DNA of 64,000 nucleotides from Chondrus crispus (GCF_000350225.1 NW_005179249.1:265962-329961); one strand, 5' to 3'; numbered from the stretch's first letter, positions 53,019 through 64,000 are shown. The notes: generated by a model from the sequence alone, not told the origin. Numbers and translations: made by a program.

Positions 53019-56000
53019 ATGCGGAGCGAACGCGATGGAATTAATGCAGACCGGAAGAAGCACGTCGATCTCCTAGCTTCCGTGAGCCAGGGCCCACCGA
53101 CGAACAGTCCTCCGCGTATGGACCCGAGCACTCGAAGGGTCGTCACCGAGCCGCGGACGCCCCAAGAAACGCGTAGAAGGAAGCGCAAGAGCGGTCAACA
53201 CCGAAAGCGAAAGCCCCGACGGAACGACTTCACCGATAAGGTCGCGCCTAAGATAGTCGATGGCCTCGTGTGCCTCATGACGTCAAAAATATACAACGTC
53301 TTGGGCTCCGTGGCCACCGGAGGCAACGTGTTCGAGCCCCACAAGATCGCTGTCGATACCTGTTCGGGGTACAACTTGGTGAGGAAGGCCGACCTTCCTC
53401 CCGACTGGACCCGTTACGTGATACGGGACGCGCCATTACCCCGACTGATTGACGCGAACAGTAACCCGCTCCCACTTACGGCCGTCGTCCATCTCGCTGT
53501 CAAGTTGCGGAACACGACGTTCCGCATACCTTTCGTAGTGGCCGAACAACTTGCTGTTCCCGTCTTACTTGGGACCGCGTTCATCGATGCCCACGTACGC
53601 AGCATAGAAATCGATGGCCAGAAGCTCGAACTTCGCCACGGTGGCTCCGTAGCCATCGTCGGCGGGAAGGGGGAGCCAGCTCCCCCTACCAGGCGACGCA
53701 GACGCTAGACGAGCCATCCGGATGTACGCGAGGAGGCCCCGCAGGCGATCCGAATGGCACGCTGGGTTACCATCTCCGCGATGTCACAAGCCCGAGTGCG
53801 TGTGAAAACCGCGGGGAGGGGCTTCGTGTTCCTGGAGCCAAAGCCCTCACTCCAACACCGACATGGAGTGAGGTTGACGAATGGCGTCGCGGAGGTTCTG
53901 CCGAATCAGACCTTCGACGTCATCATCGCAAACTTCTCGCGACGAGAGAGGCGGCTTCCGAAGCACACCGTCGTGGGATACGTGAAGCGCAACCCCCTCG
54001 CGATCCTCACGCCCGAACGGAGGGTCGCCGAGGGGATCGCGCACGCGCTACACCTGACCGACTTGACCTATCAAGTCGGAGGGGTAGGAGTTGGCCGATC
54101 CAACTCGGACGACCAGACTACCGCGGGTGACGGAGAGGTTGACACGGACGAGCGGTCACCTTTATACGACCCGGCGGCGGGGGGTGCTGTACCCCCACAG
54201 AATAAGGATCCCGAAAATCCACCGATGGATTCGGAAAAAGAGGTTGACTTGTCATACATCGAGGATGACAAGCTCCGTGGCCACGTACTCGAGATGCTCC
54301 GTAAGCACTCGAGTCTGTGGAGCGGTGCGCTCGGAACTATCCGAGCAACGGAGCATCACATTGCCCTCGAACCGAGTACGAAGCCGATACGCTCGATGCC
54401 CTACCGTAAGGAGACCGCGATGCGCGAAATGGTCGCGAAGAAGGTCAACAAGATGTTGAACGCAGGGTTTATCGAACCCGCCGGCACCGATTGGGCTTCC
54501 CCGGTGGTGCTCGTACCGAAGAAAGACGGCTCTCTTCGGTTCTGCGTAGACTATCGGTGTCTCAACGCAAAGACTGCAGCGGATTCGTATCCGCTGCCGC
54601 GTATGGACGACTTCATCGGCTCGTTAGGAGATGCAGCCGTATTTACGACGTTGGACTGCAATTCCGGTTATTGGCAGATCCCGGTCGCTCCGCAGGACCG
54701 GGATAAGACAAAATTTACGACACACCTGGGTACGTTTCGCCACCTGCGAATGCCGTTCGGACTAAAAGGGGCACCGGCCACCTTCCAACGCGCACTAGTT
54801 ATTATTCTCTCACGCGCTCGCTGGCAAATATGCCTCGTCTATCTCGATGACGTTATAGTGTTCTGGCGTACGCACGCGGAACACAACAAGCATCTCGACA
54901 CTGTCTTGAGCTTGCTTGAGAGTGCGGGAATCTCACTCAAGCTCAAGAAGTGTAGCTTCTTTCAGCCGAAGGTACACTACCTGGGGCACGTCATTTCCCC
55001 AGGTAAGTTAAGCGTGGCGGACACGGCGGCAGATGCCTTCAAGACGTTCACGTTCCCGAGGACACTTACGCAAGTGTGCTCGTTCCTCGGGGCGTGCAAC
55101 GTATACCGCCGATTCGTTAAGGAGTTCGAGAAGATAGCGCGTACTCTGACCGACATGACGCGCAAGGATGACGCGCAAGGACGCGGATCCTGACTTCTAC
55201 AACCCCACGGAGGCCCAACTGAACGCGTTACAGAACCTCAAGAGGTGTATGATCGCTCCGCGGATCCTCACGTTACCGCGGTACGGCCGTCCGTACATGA
55301 TCGAAACGGACGCGAGTGCGTAGCAGCTGGACTGCACACTGCTCCAGGAGCACGACCAGTCAAACGATTGGCGCCGCGTGGGCTATTGGTCCTACTCGCT
55401 GAACGACAGCGAGAGCAACTACAGCGCCGCGGAACGCGAGTGCTTCGCCGTAGTGTGGGACGTCCGCACACTACGGCTGTACGTAGAAGGCACGAAGTTC
55501 ACAGTCCGAACTGATCACAACGCCTTGAGGTGGCTCATGTCCCTCACAGAGAGTTCCGGAAGACTCACCCGGTAGCGCCTACGTCTGGCTGAATACGACT
55601 TCACCATTCAGTACCGCCCCGCGCGCGTGCATCAGGTGCCCGATGCCCTGTCACGTCTCGTGTCGCCTCGTGTCGCCGATGACCCTCGCCCCACCGTCGA
55701 GGTGGATGACGACATTCCCACCTTCGACGGGGGTACGACCGTTCGAGACGTATCGAACGAGCTCGCGGACCACGTTTGTACCGCGAGCTGCGACCATCAG
55801 GCCATCCATGTCTTCGTGACGACACGGAACCAAGCCAGGTCAAGGACGAGGTCGTGCGTACGAACGCGCGACGAACCGCGAGGCGCCGACGAAGCCCCCG
55901 CTCTCCAGGGACCCTATTCGTTTTGTAGGGAGAACGACGAGTTCGACGCAGCTGCATCGAGCGCACCAAAAACCCCGAGGCTGGCGCGCCCGAAACCCCG

Positions 56001-57524
56001 GTAGCCCCACTGCAGGACGACCTCCCGGCCCCTCTTACGATAGAGGAGATAGCCGAGGAGCAACGCGTGGATGACTTCTGCCAAACCGTTTTGGCACGAC
56101 AGTCAGAGTCCCAGGACTCCGCGTTCTTCGAGGACCACCAAGGGGTGCTCAAACGGAGACACCCCTTCGACCCTGATATCGTCCAGGTGGTGGTACCTGG
56201 GACACTCCGCACTAGGCTCTCCCGCCTGTGCCACAACCTGGCCATCGACGGACACCCGGGCCAGAATCGTATGTACTACGCACTCCGACGCGAGTACTAC
56301 TGGCCCCATCTCGCTGCAGATGTCTTTGCCACGGTGCGAGGGTGCCGGACCTGCGCGATGAACCGAGTAAAGCTGCAGAAACACCTCAACCGTTTGAGGT
56401 TGTCCCCCGCCAAGCGGCCACTCGAGAGCCTCACCATTGAAATATTGGGATCGCTCCCCAAGACGAGGGCAAGAAAACGTTTCCTCCTTGTTATCACAGA
56501 CCGCTTCACTAAGTTAACACAAGTTGCCGCGCCTCGAACAGTAACTGCGTACACTGTCTTGACAGCAATCTGTGACGCGTGGGTCTTCAAATACGGCGTT
56601 CTGCGTTCGCTGTTGTCGGACAACAGTCCTCAATTTAACGCGAAGTTCTTCCACAGCGTGTGTCGCGTACTGGGGATAACTGACATATACACGTCCGCGT
56701 ATCATCCCCAGACGAATGGGCCGGTTGAACGTTACAACCGGACTATCGCGTCAATGCTTCGGAACTACGTCAACGACCATCAGGACGATTGGGACGTGTA
56801 CGTGGGACCGCTTACGTACGCGTACAATTCCCACGTACACCGAACCACGCGTACGACACCCTTTCAAATCGTGCTCAGCAGAAGCCCGCCGGCGTTCTCT
56901 CTTCGAATAACCGACGGGGACGCACCCCCTCCGGACAGGAGAACTCAACGCGTAGAGTTTCTCAAGACTTTGGACGAGACGATCCAAAAAGCTTACGAAA
57001 GCTTGCATCGTAGGCAAGCCCGCTACAAACTTGACTTCGATAAGCGCGTACGAAGATTTAACACGCGACTCAAGCCCGGGGACTATGTGTTCCTCAACCC
57101 CACCGATGGAGCGAAGACGTCGAATAAGCTCGCGTCACCTGCCGTTGGACCATACCGCGTACTGGCCAACGACAAATGAACCATCACGATCGACCGTGAT
57201 GGGGTGACGGAGCGCGTCTCGGCAGACCGCTGCGTATACGCGCCCCCTCCGACGGACGCGCCACGAGCAAGTGCAACAACCCCAGGTGACCTTGCCGAGA
57301 AGGTCACCGAGGGCACGCAGTACGCGGTCGAGCGTCTGCTCAAGCATGGCGTGGTAGAGGACGGAACTACGGAGTTCCTCAGCAAGTGGGCTGAATACGA
57401 CGAGCCCTCTTGGAATGCACGAACACATGTTCCGGAGGACCTAGTGTCGCGATACGCGAAACGACTGAGAACGCGTACAGGCAGGGAACTCACCTCCGAA
57501 GTGAACGCGGTCGTTCACTCTTGA
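53019..57524 (+). pseudogene. Gyp-2 pol: PR, RT, RNase H, integrase, chromodomain
   Basis: Protease has AVDTCSGYN near 53355, the same unusual DTCSG as Gyp-1, and LLGTAFIDAH. A TAG at 53706 is in frame with RT, which has WASPVVLVPKKDGSLRFC, TLDCNSGYWQIP, FGLKGAPATFQRA and YLDD (near 54840). A 13-bp tandem duplication (TGACGCGCAAGGA) at about 55155-55181 shifts the frame. RNase H follows with TAG stops replacing Tyr at 55321 and Trp at 55573. A further shift near 56000 leads to integrase: HPGQNRMYY with CRTCA, ITDRFTKLTQ, SDNSPQF and PVERYNRT. After a TGA at 57177 comes a chromodomain (YAVERLLKH ... FLSKWAEY ... PSWNAR). The frame ends at TGA 57522-57524 inside the internal purine tract. Confidence 0.88.
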
Positions 57525-57536
57525 GGAGGGGCCCCC
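57501..57536 (+). other. Gyp-2 internal polypurine tract with hairpin
   Basis: GTGAACG-CGGT-CGTTCAC forms a 7-bp stem just before TCTTGAGGAGGGGCCCCC. The pol stop TGA is part of the tract. The whole 30-base arrangement is repeated, with few changes, immediately before the 3' LTR at 62472-62506. Confidence 0.8.
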
Positions 57537-60106
57537 AATCGCTTCGTCACCGCGTAATTAACACGCCGCGGTTAGGAACAGATGAAGCCTACGAACGGAC
57601 AAATGTACCCAACCGGGGTGGCAAACGAAGGCGCGTGACACCAAAACGTATTGGCCGTCAAGCTTATCGGATACGACAGACGTTGTCGAGAAGACGCGAG
57701 AAACGGAGACAGTACGGACTGTACAACAAAAAAGGCAGCCCTGTATCAACAGGAGGATACGACCTCCCAAGAAACACGAACGCGTCACGGGAAAACCAGC
57801 CGATAGGGTGCTCGAATCGGAAAACAAGAACGACGCCAAGACGTATGGACAGGCCAAGCTCACTACGCAACACACCAATATCAAGCGGCACGAACCGCTG
57901 GAAACGCAATGTGTAGCGTAGTCACCAACGAGAGGCAGGAGAGCCACGCCACCCCCTAGCCAAGAAATGACACGAACGGTCGCGACGAGCTCCACTCGTA
58001 GGGAGACTCACGATCCGGCGACCGCGCACGACGGAAGGGGTACCGATGGGAAAAGGGGAGAGCCTACAAGAACAAAAAGCCGCGGGCGCCGTCCGAACCC
58101 CAAGTCAATCCGTTACCACGTACCCGAAATAATTTGGGGAACGGACCAAAAATAGGTGAAAAATACGTTCCGAATGACACTGTATGCCAAGCCACCGACA
58201 CCTCCGGAAATAATAAAAAAAGAGAGGGCTTACAGTAGGGTAAGACGCACGTGCACGCGTGCGCACGTGCGCATAAGACCGACAGGACAAGTGTCGTCAG
58301 GGGCGACACGCAATTTCACAGCGGAGATCAGCGTGCGGAACGCACTGCTCTTCGGTGGGGTAAGAACCACACCGCACGGAGGAGAGATAGGAGCAGAGTC
58401 CCCGACCTTTCCCCCATGCCTACATGCCGGTGCGGTCGCGTTCGGGCCGCCCGAGGCGGGCTACAACGTAGATTCAACGGCTCGCCGCACCACGGCGCAC
58501 ACGTCAAGAAGGAATCAAGCAAGGCCATCGCCGAGCGATCGTCCTCGGGCCACGAAAGGTGGCTCCGGCCTTACCTCCGCGGGCCTTACGGGCGCACGCG
58601 CACTCGCCTAACGACAGGCAGATGGGGGAAGCGCGCCCGCGCGAGGCGGCCGCGCGAGCCTGCACGGAAACGCAACAAAGGAGCTCGAGACGCTGTCTAA
58701 CGTTTGTTCTTTTTCCCCGCGAGCACGTGCACAGAGCCCAGGAAGACGACGCATCGCGCCCGCGCACATTGTCGACCGAACGCACAAATCCGCCGCTCAA
58801 GAGGAGACCAAGTGCGGCGCTTGCTCCGGTCCCAACGAGAACCCGCACGGAGCCGGGCGGAGGCTATCTCGTCGCCGACTGCGTCGGAAGAGGGCGAAAC
58901 GGAAGGGGGAAGAGGGACGTCGCTGAGAGTTTGAATAGGGAAACGGTGGGAATGAGCTGAAGCCTCAATTGGGGAGATGACGTCTCCCCCCCACTGGCCA
59001 AAGACGCGTGCGGATCGCGCTGCCCGCGCCTTCTTCTGAGGGCGCTCCTCTCTAGGGGAGCACGACTCCCCCTCTTCCTTTCAGTACGCAGCGTCGTCGG
59101 TGCACCCTCCAGCACCGCGCGCGCATGCATCAAGAGGACATGGGCCAGACCATTGTCGCGAGCCCTACCACTCCTTTGCCGTGCGACTGAGTGACGCGTA
59201 CGCGCACGCATACACTCAGTCTCCTCGAAGCCTCGATAGGCGAGGTACGCGTGAATGGGGAGGCTTAGTCGACCGCGAAGGGCGACCCGGCGCGATCGGC
59301 TACACGGACGCGTAGAGGAGCCGAGGAACGAGATTCGAGACACGCGTTCAAAGGCGAACCAACGCCCCGCGGCTCCCTTCGGACGGGAGCGGGACAGCGC
59401 GCAGTTAGGACCGGTGAGAACGCGTGGCGTGGCGAAGGCTCCGGACGAAGAACCGGGACCCCTCTCCCACCTCATCGGACAGGGTGGGATGAAGGAAGAC
59501 GCCAAGGGCGCCACACGGACCCCCCCCGCGCAAGAGATGGAAAGGTGAGATCGGGACAGGACACCTCGCATCGACGACGGGCCGGGGGAGGAGTTCTACT
59601 AGTTTACGAGGACACCGACGCGGAGAAAGGGAGCTTCGAAGCTTAACTCACGCGATCGAGGGTGAACCGATCTTCCGCGTTGCCCCCCCTCTGGTGGGGA
59701 GGGATGGAAAGCAGTCGTAACTGCGGAGACTGCGCAACGCGGGGAACGACACGAACGTCAGCCTCAGGATCCCTGTCTACCTCTACGGAGAATGGGGAAG
59801 GGGGGACGCGTAGCTAAAGACCCCAGGAGGAGGAGAAAAGTGCTACTGTTTTAAGAAGATGCAAGAGCCGAGGACGGAACCTCGGAGTCTAATAGGGCCG
59901 CCCGATTAATGGCTCGGGCCATCAGGCGTCTCCGCAGGATTGGAAACGCGGGAGGGCTGAGAACAGTAGCTCGGGTGCTGGGGCACCTCTGTCCTGAGCC
60001 CCTCCAATGAGGGCATGGTGACCTCACTGTGCCGTGGCCAAGCGCGGGCGGACGCGCTAGGAGGGCCACCCTCCCCAGCGTCAACGGAATTGTATCCTTG
60101 TCCGGC
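57537..60106. other. Gyp-2 spacer between pol and antisense ORF, no clear gene
   Basis: About 2.6 kb, GC-rich from about 58250. It contains a run of alternating CACGTGCACGCGTGCGCACG-like palindromes (58244-58275), a stem GTGTCG/CGACAC near 58288-58308, and an AATAA/AATAAAA pair near 58206 on the plus strand that could end the sense transcript. Open frames here are those expected from high GC and I recognise none. Gyp-1 has only about 0.4 kb at this place. Confidence 0.6.
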
Positions 60107-62489
60107 TTAAGGGTCCGGCATTATGGGACGCGACGCGGACGCGCCAGAGTGGCGGGCAAGCGCGACTCCTCGCTGTGCCGCGGCAAGGAGTTCGTCTCGC
60201 TCGCGGCAGTATCGGTCACGAACCGCCGTCGCCCAGTCGAGGGCTTCGGACTGTGGAGGGGACGATTTAGTGAAGTCGTCCAAGGCCTCCCGCACTCGGT
60301 GAAGGTCTACCGCATGGGCTTCTCGCTCTGCATCAATACGACTCGCTTCGGCGCTGCCCGTAAGGTACCAGCTCGCGAGGGTGCTTAGCAGCCCACCGGC
60401 CTTCCAAATGCGATGGGACGCCATACCGAGGGCGCGAGTCAATTCGGGAATCGCCGAGATATCCCCCTGCGACAATATGAGCTGCAGCGTCGCGGAAGAG
60501 GGCAAAGGTCCTTGCCGTGCGAAGTTCAAAGGGGGTATGGGCGGAATCTCCGACGCGAATTGACGAAATACCCCGGAAGTACTGGGTGACTGTAAGTGGG
60601 ATAAGCGCAACGACACGAAAGCCGAGGTGTCGTGGTCCACCTCTCGGTACCGCTTCCGCTGAGCCTCGCGACGGGCGGAGCCCACACCGTCCACTCTTTC
60701 CGTGGCGGTCGGCGAAGACTGGGGAGAGGCCGGCTTCGCTACGAAGGAGTCGGACCGCGCGTCGTACAGTAGAAAGGAACTTTGCTCGCCCATGGTATAA
60801 TCGGTCCACGGGCGCCGCGTACGCTCCGGCACCTGGCACGCGCGATGCACGAGTGAAAGTACGGACGCGAAGCTCCACGTCGCGTGTTTGGAATGCGTCT
60901 CTAAAAGATCTAGGGGCACGTCGGGGAGGTTGACGGCGACCCTCCCAAGAAACGCGAGGACCCCGATGGGTTGGACAAACACGCGACGGTTGACATGGAC
61001 CTCGGTCATAAACGCGCTCCCTAGGGCCCATGCGCACTCACAATCGACGTTGTGCATTAATTCAGAGTGGGCCGGGTGCCGTGGGTCGGAGCACGCAAAC
61101 CCGAAATGCTTTAAGGCATATGGAAGGTGCGGGTGGACCCCGAAGGATGGAAGGGACCTCCGCAGCGTCTCCGGCAGATCGGGGAAGTCCCTTGCAGTGA
61201 TGCCGTGCTCAAAGGACGTCGATCTAAAAACGCGACCGTCCTCTTCCTTGCGATGGCGGTATGTCGCCCAATCGTGGGGCGACACCGCAATGGCTTGAAG
61301 CCGCATAAGCGAGCTAGCGGATTTTTGCAAGGCCACGCGGGTCTTTGAATACGCGTACGGTCGAGGGCTAACGAATAGCTCCTTCACTTCCGAGAACACG
61401 AAACGCCGCGTGCCGTCAGGGAGACGACCGAACAAGTGTTCGGCCATACGGTCTACATACGAAACCTCGCCGATGCTGTACGCGAAGGACCTGTCCGCGG
61501 GGATCGCGTTGGGGAGTTGATACGGGACTCTCCCGCCTTCACTCGTCAACCTCTCGAGGACGAGGCCGGCCTCGTCCACACGACCCGCCTCGTGGATGCA
61601 TCGAACGCGCATGAGGTCGGGACACAAAGGTGTCGCGGGACAGTAGTTCGGCAAGCGTGATCCCCGATCGGGCGTGCCGACGCCACGGGAACCGCAGTTG
61701 CTCAACCGGCAACAACAGCGAGCGCTCCAGAGGAGCACCAAACCACTGCGTGGTGTCGTCGGCCAACTCCGCGCTGGCGTCGAGCATGCCCTGACACTTC
61801 TGGGGCAGGGCGCCGGGCTTTCGGCAGCTCCCCCACGCCCCATAAGACTCACTGCCCGGCTCCTAGGTCGCGTTAGCGCGCTCTGCATCGGGTGACCCGA
61901 CGGAAGCGGACCCGTCGGGAACCGCTCGGGCGTCCTCTCCGCCCTTCTGTACCGTGCCCATCGAAGAGGCCGGACGGAATTCAACCGATGACGCGGACCC
62001 GGAAGGTCCGCGCGACTTTTGGAAAGGCGGCAACGCGGGCGTCGCGGAAGGAAAGAACCCCTCTACGCGAAGGGGAAGCGTAACGGAGATCCCGGTAGAG
62101 GCCGGGACGGGTACTGTACACCGGGGCCGGGACGCCCCAGGGAGCGGCGGAAGTGCGAGGGGCGCCACGGAGGAACCCCCACATGAGGGGGACAGCGGGG
62201 AGTCGACAGCGGGATGACCCGCGGGAGGAGGAGACATGAGGATCACGTGGAAGCCCGCGTACGGGCGAGGAAGGTGAACGACGTCCGCACCGATGTGCGG
62301 GAAGAAGCCGATGTAGGCGAAGGAAAGGGGTGCGCGGATGAGGACCGAGACGCAGACAGGGGAGAGGCGATCGGGGAGCAACGCGGGGGGATACGCCGTA
62401 TAGCGGGGGGACAAGGCCAAGGCACGGGAAGGGGCCGGATCGGATATGGTTTCTTCAAGCGCTCCCCAAGGGTGAACGCGGACGTTCAC
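60107..62489 (-). pseudogene. Gyp-2 antisense ORF, unknown function
   Basis: The main frame (61984 to 60107, about 625 codons, no good ATG at its upstream end) and a partly overlapping second frame (62489 to 61863, starting MNVRVHPWGALEE, Pro/Ser-rich) are out of phase. The gene is therefore either frameshifted or spliced. The central part has AYSKTRVALQKSASSLMRLQ, LKHFGFACSDPRHPAHS, ATWSFASVLSLVHRAC, SSFLLYDARSDSF and a long helical C-terminus with VRDRYCRERDELLAAAQ, which matches Gyp-1 33022-33351. I see no signal peptide, zinc motif or known catalytic motif. Its position, antisense between pol and the 3' LTR, and its length recall the antisense ORFs of some plant gypsy elements, but I cannot claim homology. 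Confidence 0.65.
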
Positions 62490-62506
62490 TCTTGGAGGGG
62501 GGGTCG
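62470..62506 (+). other. Gyp-2 3' polypurine tract with hairpin
   Basis: GTGAACG-CGGA-CGTTCAC stem followed by TCTTGGAGGGGGGGTCG, abutting the LTR start TGTAGCAG. A near copy of 57501-57536. Confidence 0.8.
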
Positions 62507-63073
62507 TGTAGCAGAACGACGGATCTGCATTAGATTTAGATTTGGATCACTAACGGCAAGCGCACGACATCCGCAGTACTGACGCGCTTGTTCACGTGTA
62601 CCCCCACGTGTACGGGGCACACGCAACCCCACGCCCACACGTGTAATACACGTGTAGGAGGTGCGTACCACCGCGCGCACAGTACGCGTCTCACACGTGT
62701 GCTGTCAGCCCCGACGGCTGACAGCATTACAGCGCGGGACGACCCGCGCTACAGTAAGTTACTACAGCATACCGGTACTGTAGTGTTATGATAGAGGCAT
62801 TGGATACATTAAATACGAGCGAGACCGGCGGCGGCGTAGGGGGACAAGCACGGGCTTGTCCACGACCTACCGCTTAGGTCCGTCTTCCAGCTTAACTAAC
62901 TCCCGCGATCCGCCTTCGCGCCCGTTAACCGCGGCAAAGCGGGTAGGGGACAGCCGCGTACGCGAGCGAGCCTAGATCCGCCTTCGCCCGTCAGCGCTGG
63001 TATGTTACCCAGCCCTGCCCCGGGGCGTCGAGGCGTAGATCGGCCCGCGCGTACTCTCGTCCCCGACCGTCCC
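62507..63073 (+). repeat. Gyp-2 3' LTR, truncated
   Basis: Matches 49445-50013 and stops at CGACCGTCCC. The last 131 bp of the LTR are missing in the window because Cop-6 starts there. They may continue to the right of the window if Cop-6 inserted into this LTR. Confidence 0.88.
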
Positions 63074-64000
63074 TGTAGTGCAATGCACCTGTCGGGCAGA
63101 GACCGCGGTCCGATGGTCCAGCAAAAACAACAATAGCAACAAAAAGAAGAACTGCCGATGGCACAGCGCGTAAAAGATCCGAAAGTAATATAGGATAAGC
63201 TCAACAAAATGTACAAGTCCACTTCTGAAGCAAGTATTGATGCATATTTGGTACAGTACCAGAACATTTCGATGGAACTAGGTGAGAAAGTGATGTCGTA
63301 CGTCAACCGCCTAACGCTTCTTGAAAACAAGCTCGCCGAAATCGGACATACTGTTCTCAAGGCTGATCGGCGTCGTACACTGCTGCGAGGTTTGTGTGAA
63401 GAATTTGCTGTCACTGCAGAGGTAATCAGAGCCACTGATAAAGATGTTCAGCAGGCCATTGCACTTCTCATAGTTCAAGAAGCTTCGTTTGGAGCTGATG
63501 ACACACAAGAGCAGGACCAAGCGGGAAAAGCCCTCGTTACCTCCGAAGTGAATGAGTGTACCCACAGCGGTCGAAAAGGGCATACTAAGGCAAAGTATTA
63601 TCACAACCCGGAAAGCCAAAGCTACCGCAAGAACCGCAAGCCTGGCTATCGTAGACCTCACCAAAAGGGCAAAAGTAACAAAGCAAGTTACAGAAGAACC
63701 GGTACATCAAATGAAAAGGCATACATGTCGTTCACAAGTCATGCTTTACCTTCGAAGCAGCCGACTGGAACAGGTATCAAGTCCAAGTGGTACATCGACT
63801 CTGGTGCATCTATGCACATGTATAACGATCGCACACTGTTCAGTTCCCTCTCTAAATCTTCCGAATATACAACAGTTGCAGTTGGAGATGGGAAGAAAGC
63901 CACCGTAGCAGGCTCAGGAAATGTGCGCTGTATCGCAGTTGTGAATGGCAACACAACATCAGTTGAACTTAAGAATGTCTTGTTCGTACCAAACCTCATG
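63074..64000 (+). mobile_element. Cop-6: copia element, LTR start fused to gag, runs off window
   Basis: Starts TGTAGTGCAATGCACC at the break in the Gyp-2 LTR. The first 100 bp match the reverse complement of the repeat in DNA-1 (47500-47601), so they are probably the LTR start. The sequence then passes directly into the middle of gag near 63172, so the rest of the LTR, the primer site and the gag N-terminus appear deleted. Confidence 0.7.
63209..64000 (+). pseudogene. Cop-6 gag-protease, 5' truncated
   Basis: An open frame from the stop at 63191-63193 to the window end, first ATG at 63209. It reads DKLNKMYKSTSEASIDAYLV, then YVNRLTLLENKLAEIGH, RRTLLRGLCEEFAV and TDKDVQQAIALLI, the standard copia Gag (UBN2-type) region. 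The knuckle reads CTHSGRKGHTKAKYYHN. Two of the three expected cysteines of C-x2-C-x4-H-x4-C are replaced (Ser and Tyr), so zinc binding is lost. Protease has WYIDSGASMHM, an intact DSG, then VLFVPNLM at the edge. The Gag N-terminus is missing, so I treat it as a pseudogene. Confidence 0.8.

Larger units (their letters stand above)
49445..63073 (+). mobile_element. Gyp-2: degraded Ty3/gypsy chromovirus with antisense ORF
   Basis: Same plan as Gyp-1: 5' LTR 49445-50144, tRNA-Tyr-like primer site, gag, pol with chromodomain, internal purine tract, antisense gene, purine tract, and a 3' LTR truncated at 63073 where Cop-6 begins. It inserted in a copia integrase. The left flank is CAACC, and the right flank is lost. 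It is GC-rich compared with its surroundings. Proteins match Gyp-1 along their length but are well diverged, so the two are different families. Confidence 0.9.

Noticed and set aside
51160-55575. TAG codon reassignment in this genome
   Set aside because: Intact Cop-3 appears to end at TAG, and Gyp-2 also has TGA stops and frameshifts. Decay explains the stops better.
58156-59571. GC-rich frames in the Gyp-2 spacer
   Set aside because: Overlapping frames on both strands, as expected from high GC, with Arg/Ala/Pro-rich composition and no counterpart in Gyp-1.
1-64000. tRNA, rRNA or other RNA genes
   Set aside because: I saw no tRNA cloverleaf or rRNA core sequence. The only tRNA-related sequences are primer-binding sites.

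Overview
This is a eukaryotic window made almost entirely of transposable elements. Nothing in it is bacterial: there are no operons or ribosome binding sites, and the coding regions are Ty1/copia and Ty3/gypsy polyproteins, pogo/Tc1-like transposases and one possible small secreted-protein gene. A marine alga, most likely a red alga, is my best guess. The grounds are copia elements primed by a half initiator tRNA, chromodomain gypsy elements, mixed GC content and a retroelement-filled locus. The sequence alone does not prove this.

Layout. 1-2662: 3' part of a decayed copia element (Cop-1). 3567-3890 (minus): the only plausible host gene, a 107-aa secreted Cys/His-rich protein with a TATA box upstream. 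4663-48336: three head-to-tail copies (R0, R1, R2) of a roughly 3.4-kb non-coding unit. R1 has been hit by a 480-bp solo LTR and by intact Cop-2 (8929-13593). R2 has been hit by Cop-3 (14660-18402), Cop-4 (19067-25348), Cop-5 (26789-44669) and a DNA transposon (DNA-1, 45039-48236). Cop-5 is itself split by a minus-strand gypsy chromovirus (Gyp-1, 29979-43357). R1 and R2 supply each other's empty sites, so boundaries and target duplications can be read directly. 48391-49125: remnant of a second DNA transposon. 49130-49444: copia integrase scrap. 49445-63073: a second gypsy chromovirus (Gyp-2). 63074-64000: start of another copia element (Cop-6).

Main results. (1) In Cop-2, Cop-3 and Cop-5 the 3' LTR is longer than the 5' LTR by exactly the spacing of a short repeat (65, 45 and 42 bp). 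The 3' LTR reads A-X-A'-Y, the 5' LTR reads A-Y, and the 5' end is an A/A' chimera. Cop-1 has the same A-X-A' design. This looks like a deletion made at each round of reverse transcription. (2) These elements have a copia-type half-tRNA(iMet) primer site and an SMDD rather than YVDD reverse-transcriptase motif. (3) Cop-4 has a textbook -1 frameshift signal (GGGTTTT, 5-nt spacer, perfect 10-bp stem) between gag and pol, and Gyp-1 has GGGAAAA at the same kind of junction. (4) Both gypsy elements carry a homologous antisense ORF between pol and the 3' LTR, and both have a second polypurine tract at the pol stop codon, as if the antisense module had been placed between duplicated tracts. (5) Cop-3 lost its whole integrase core in frame yet has near-identical LTRs, so it was probably mobilised in trans.

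Cop-2 and Cop-4 have intact reading frames and near-identical LTRs and may be active. Cop-1, Cop-5, Gyp-1, Gyp-2 and both DNA transposons are decayed.
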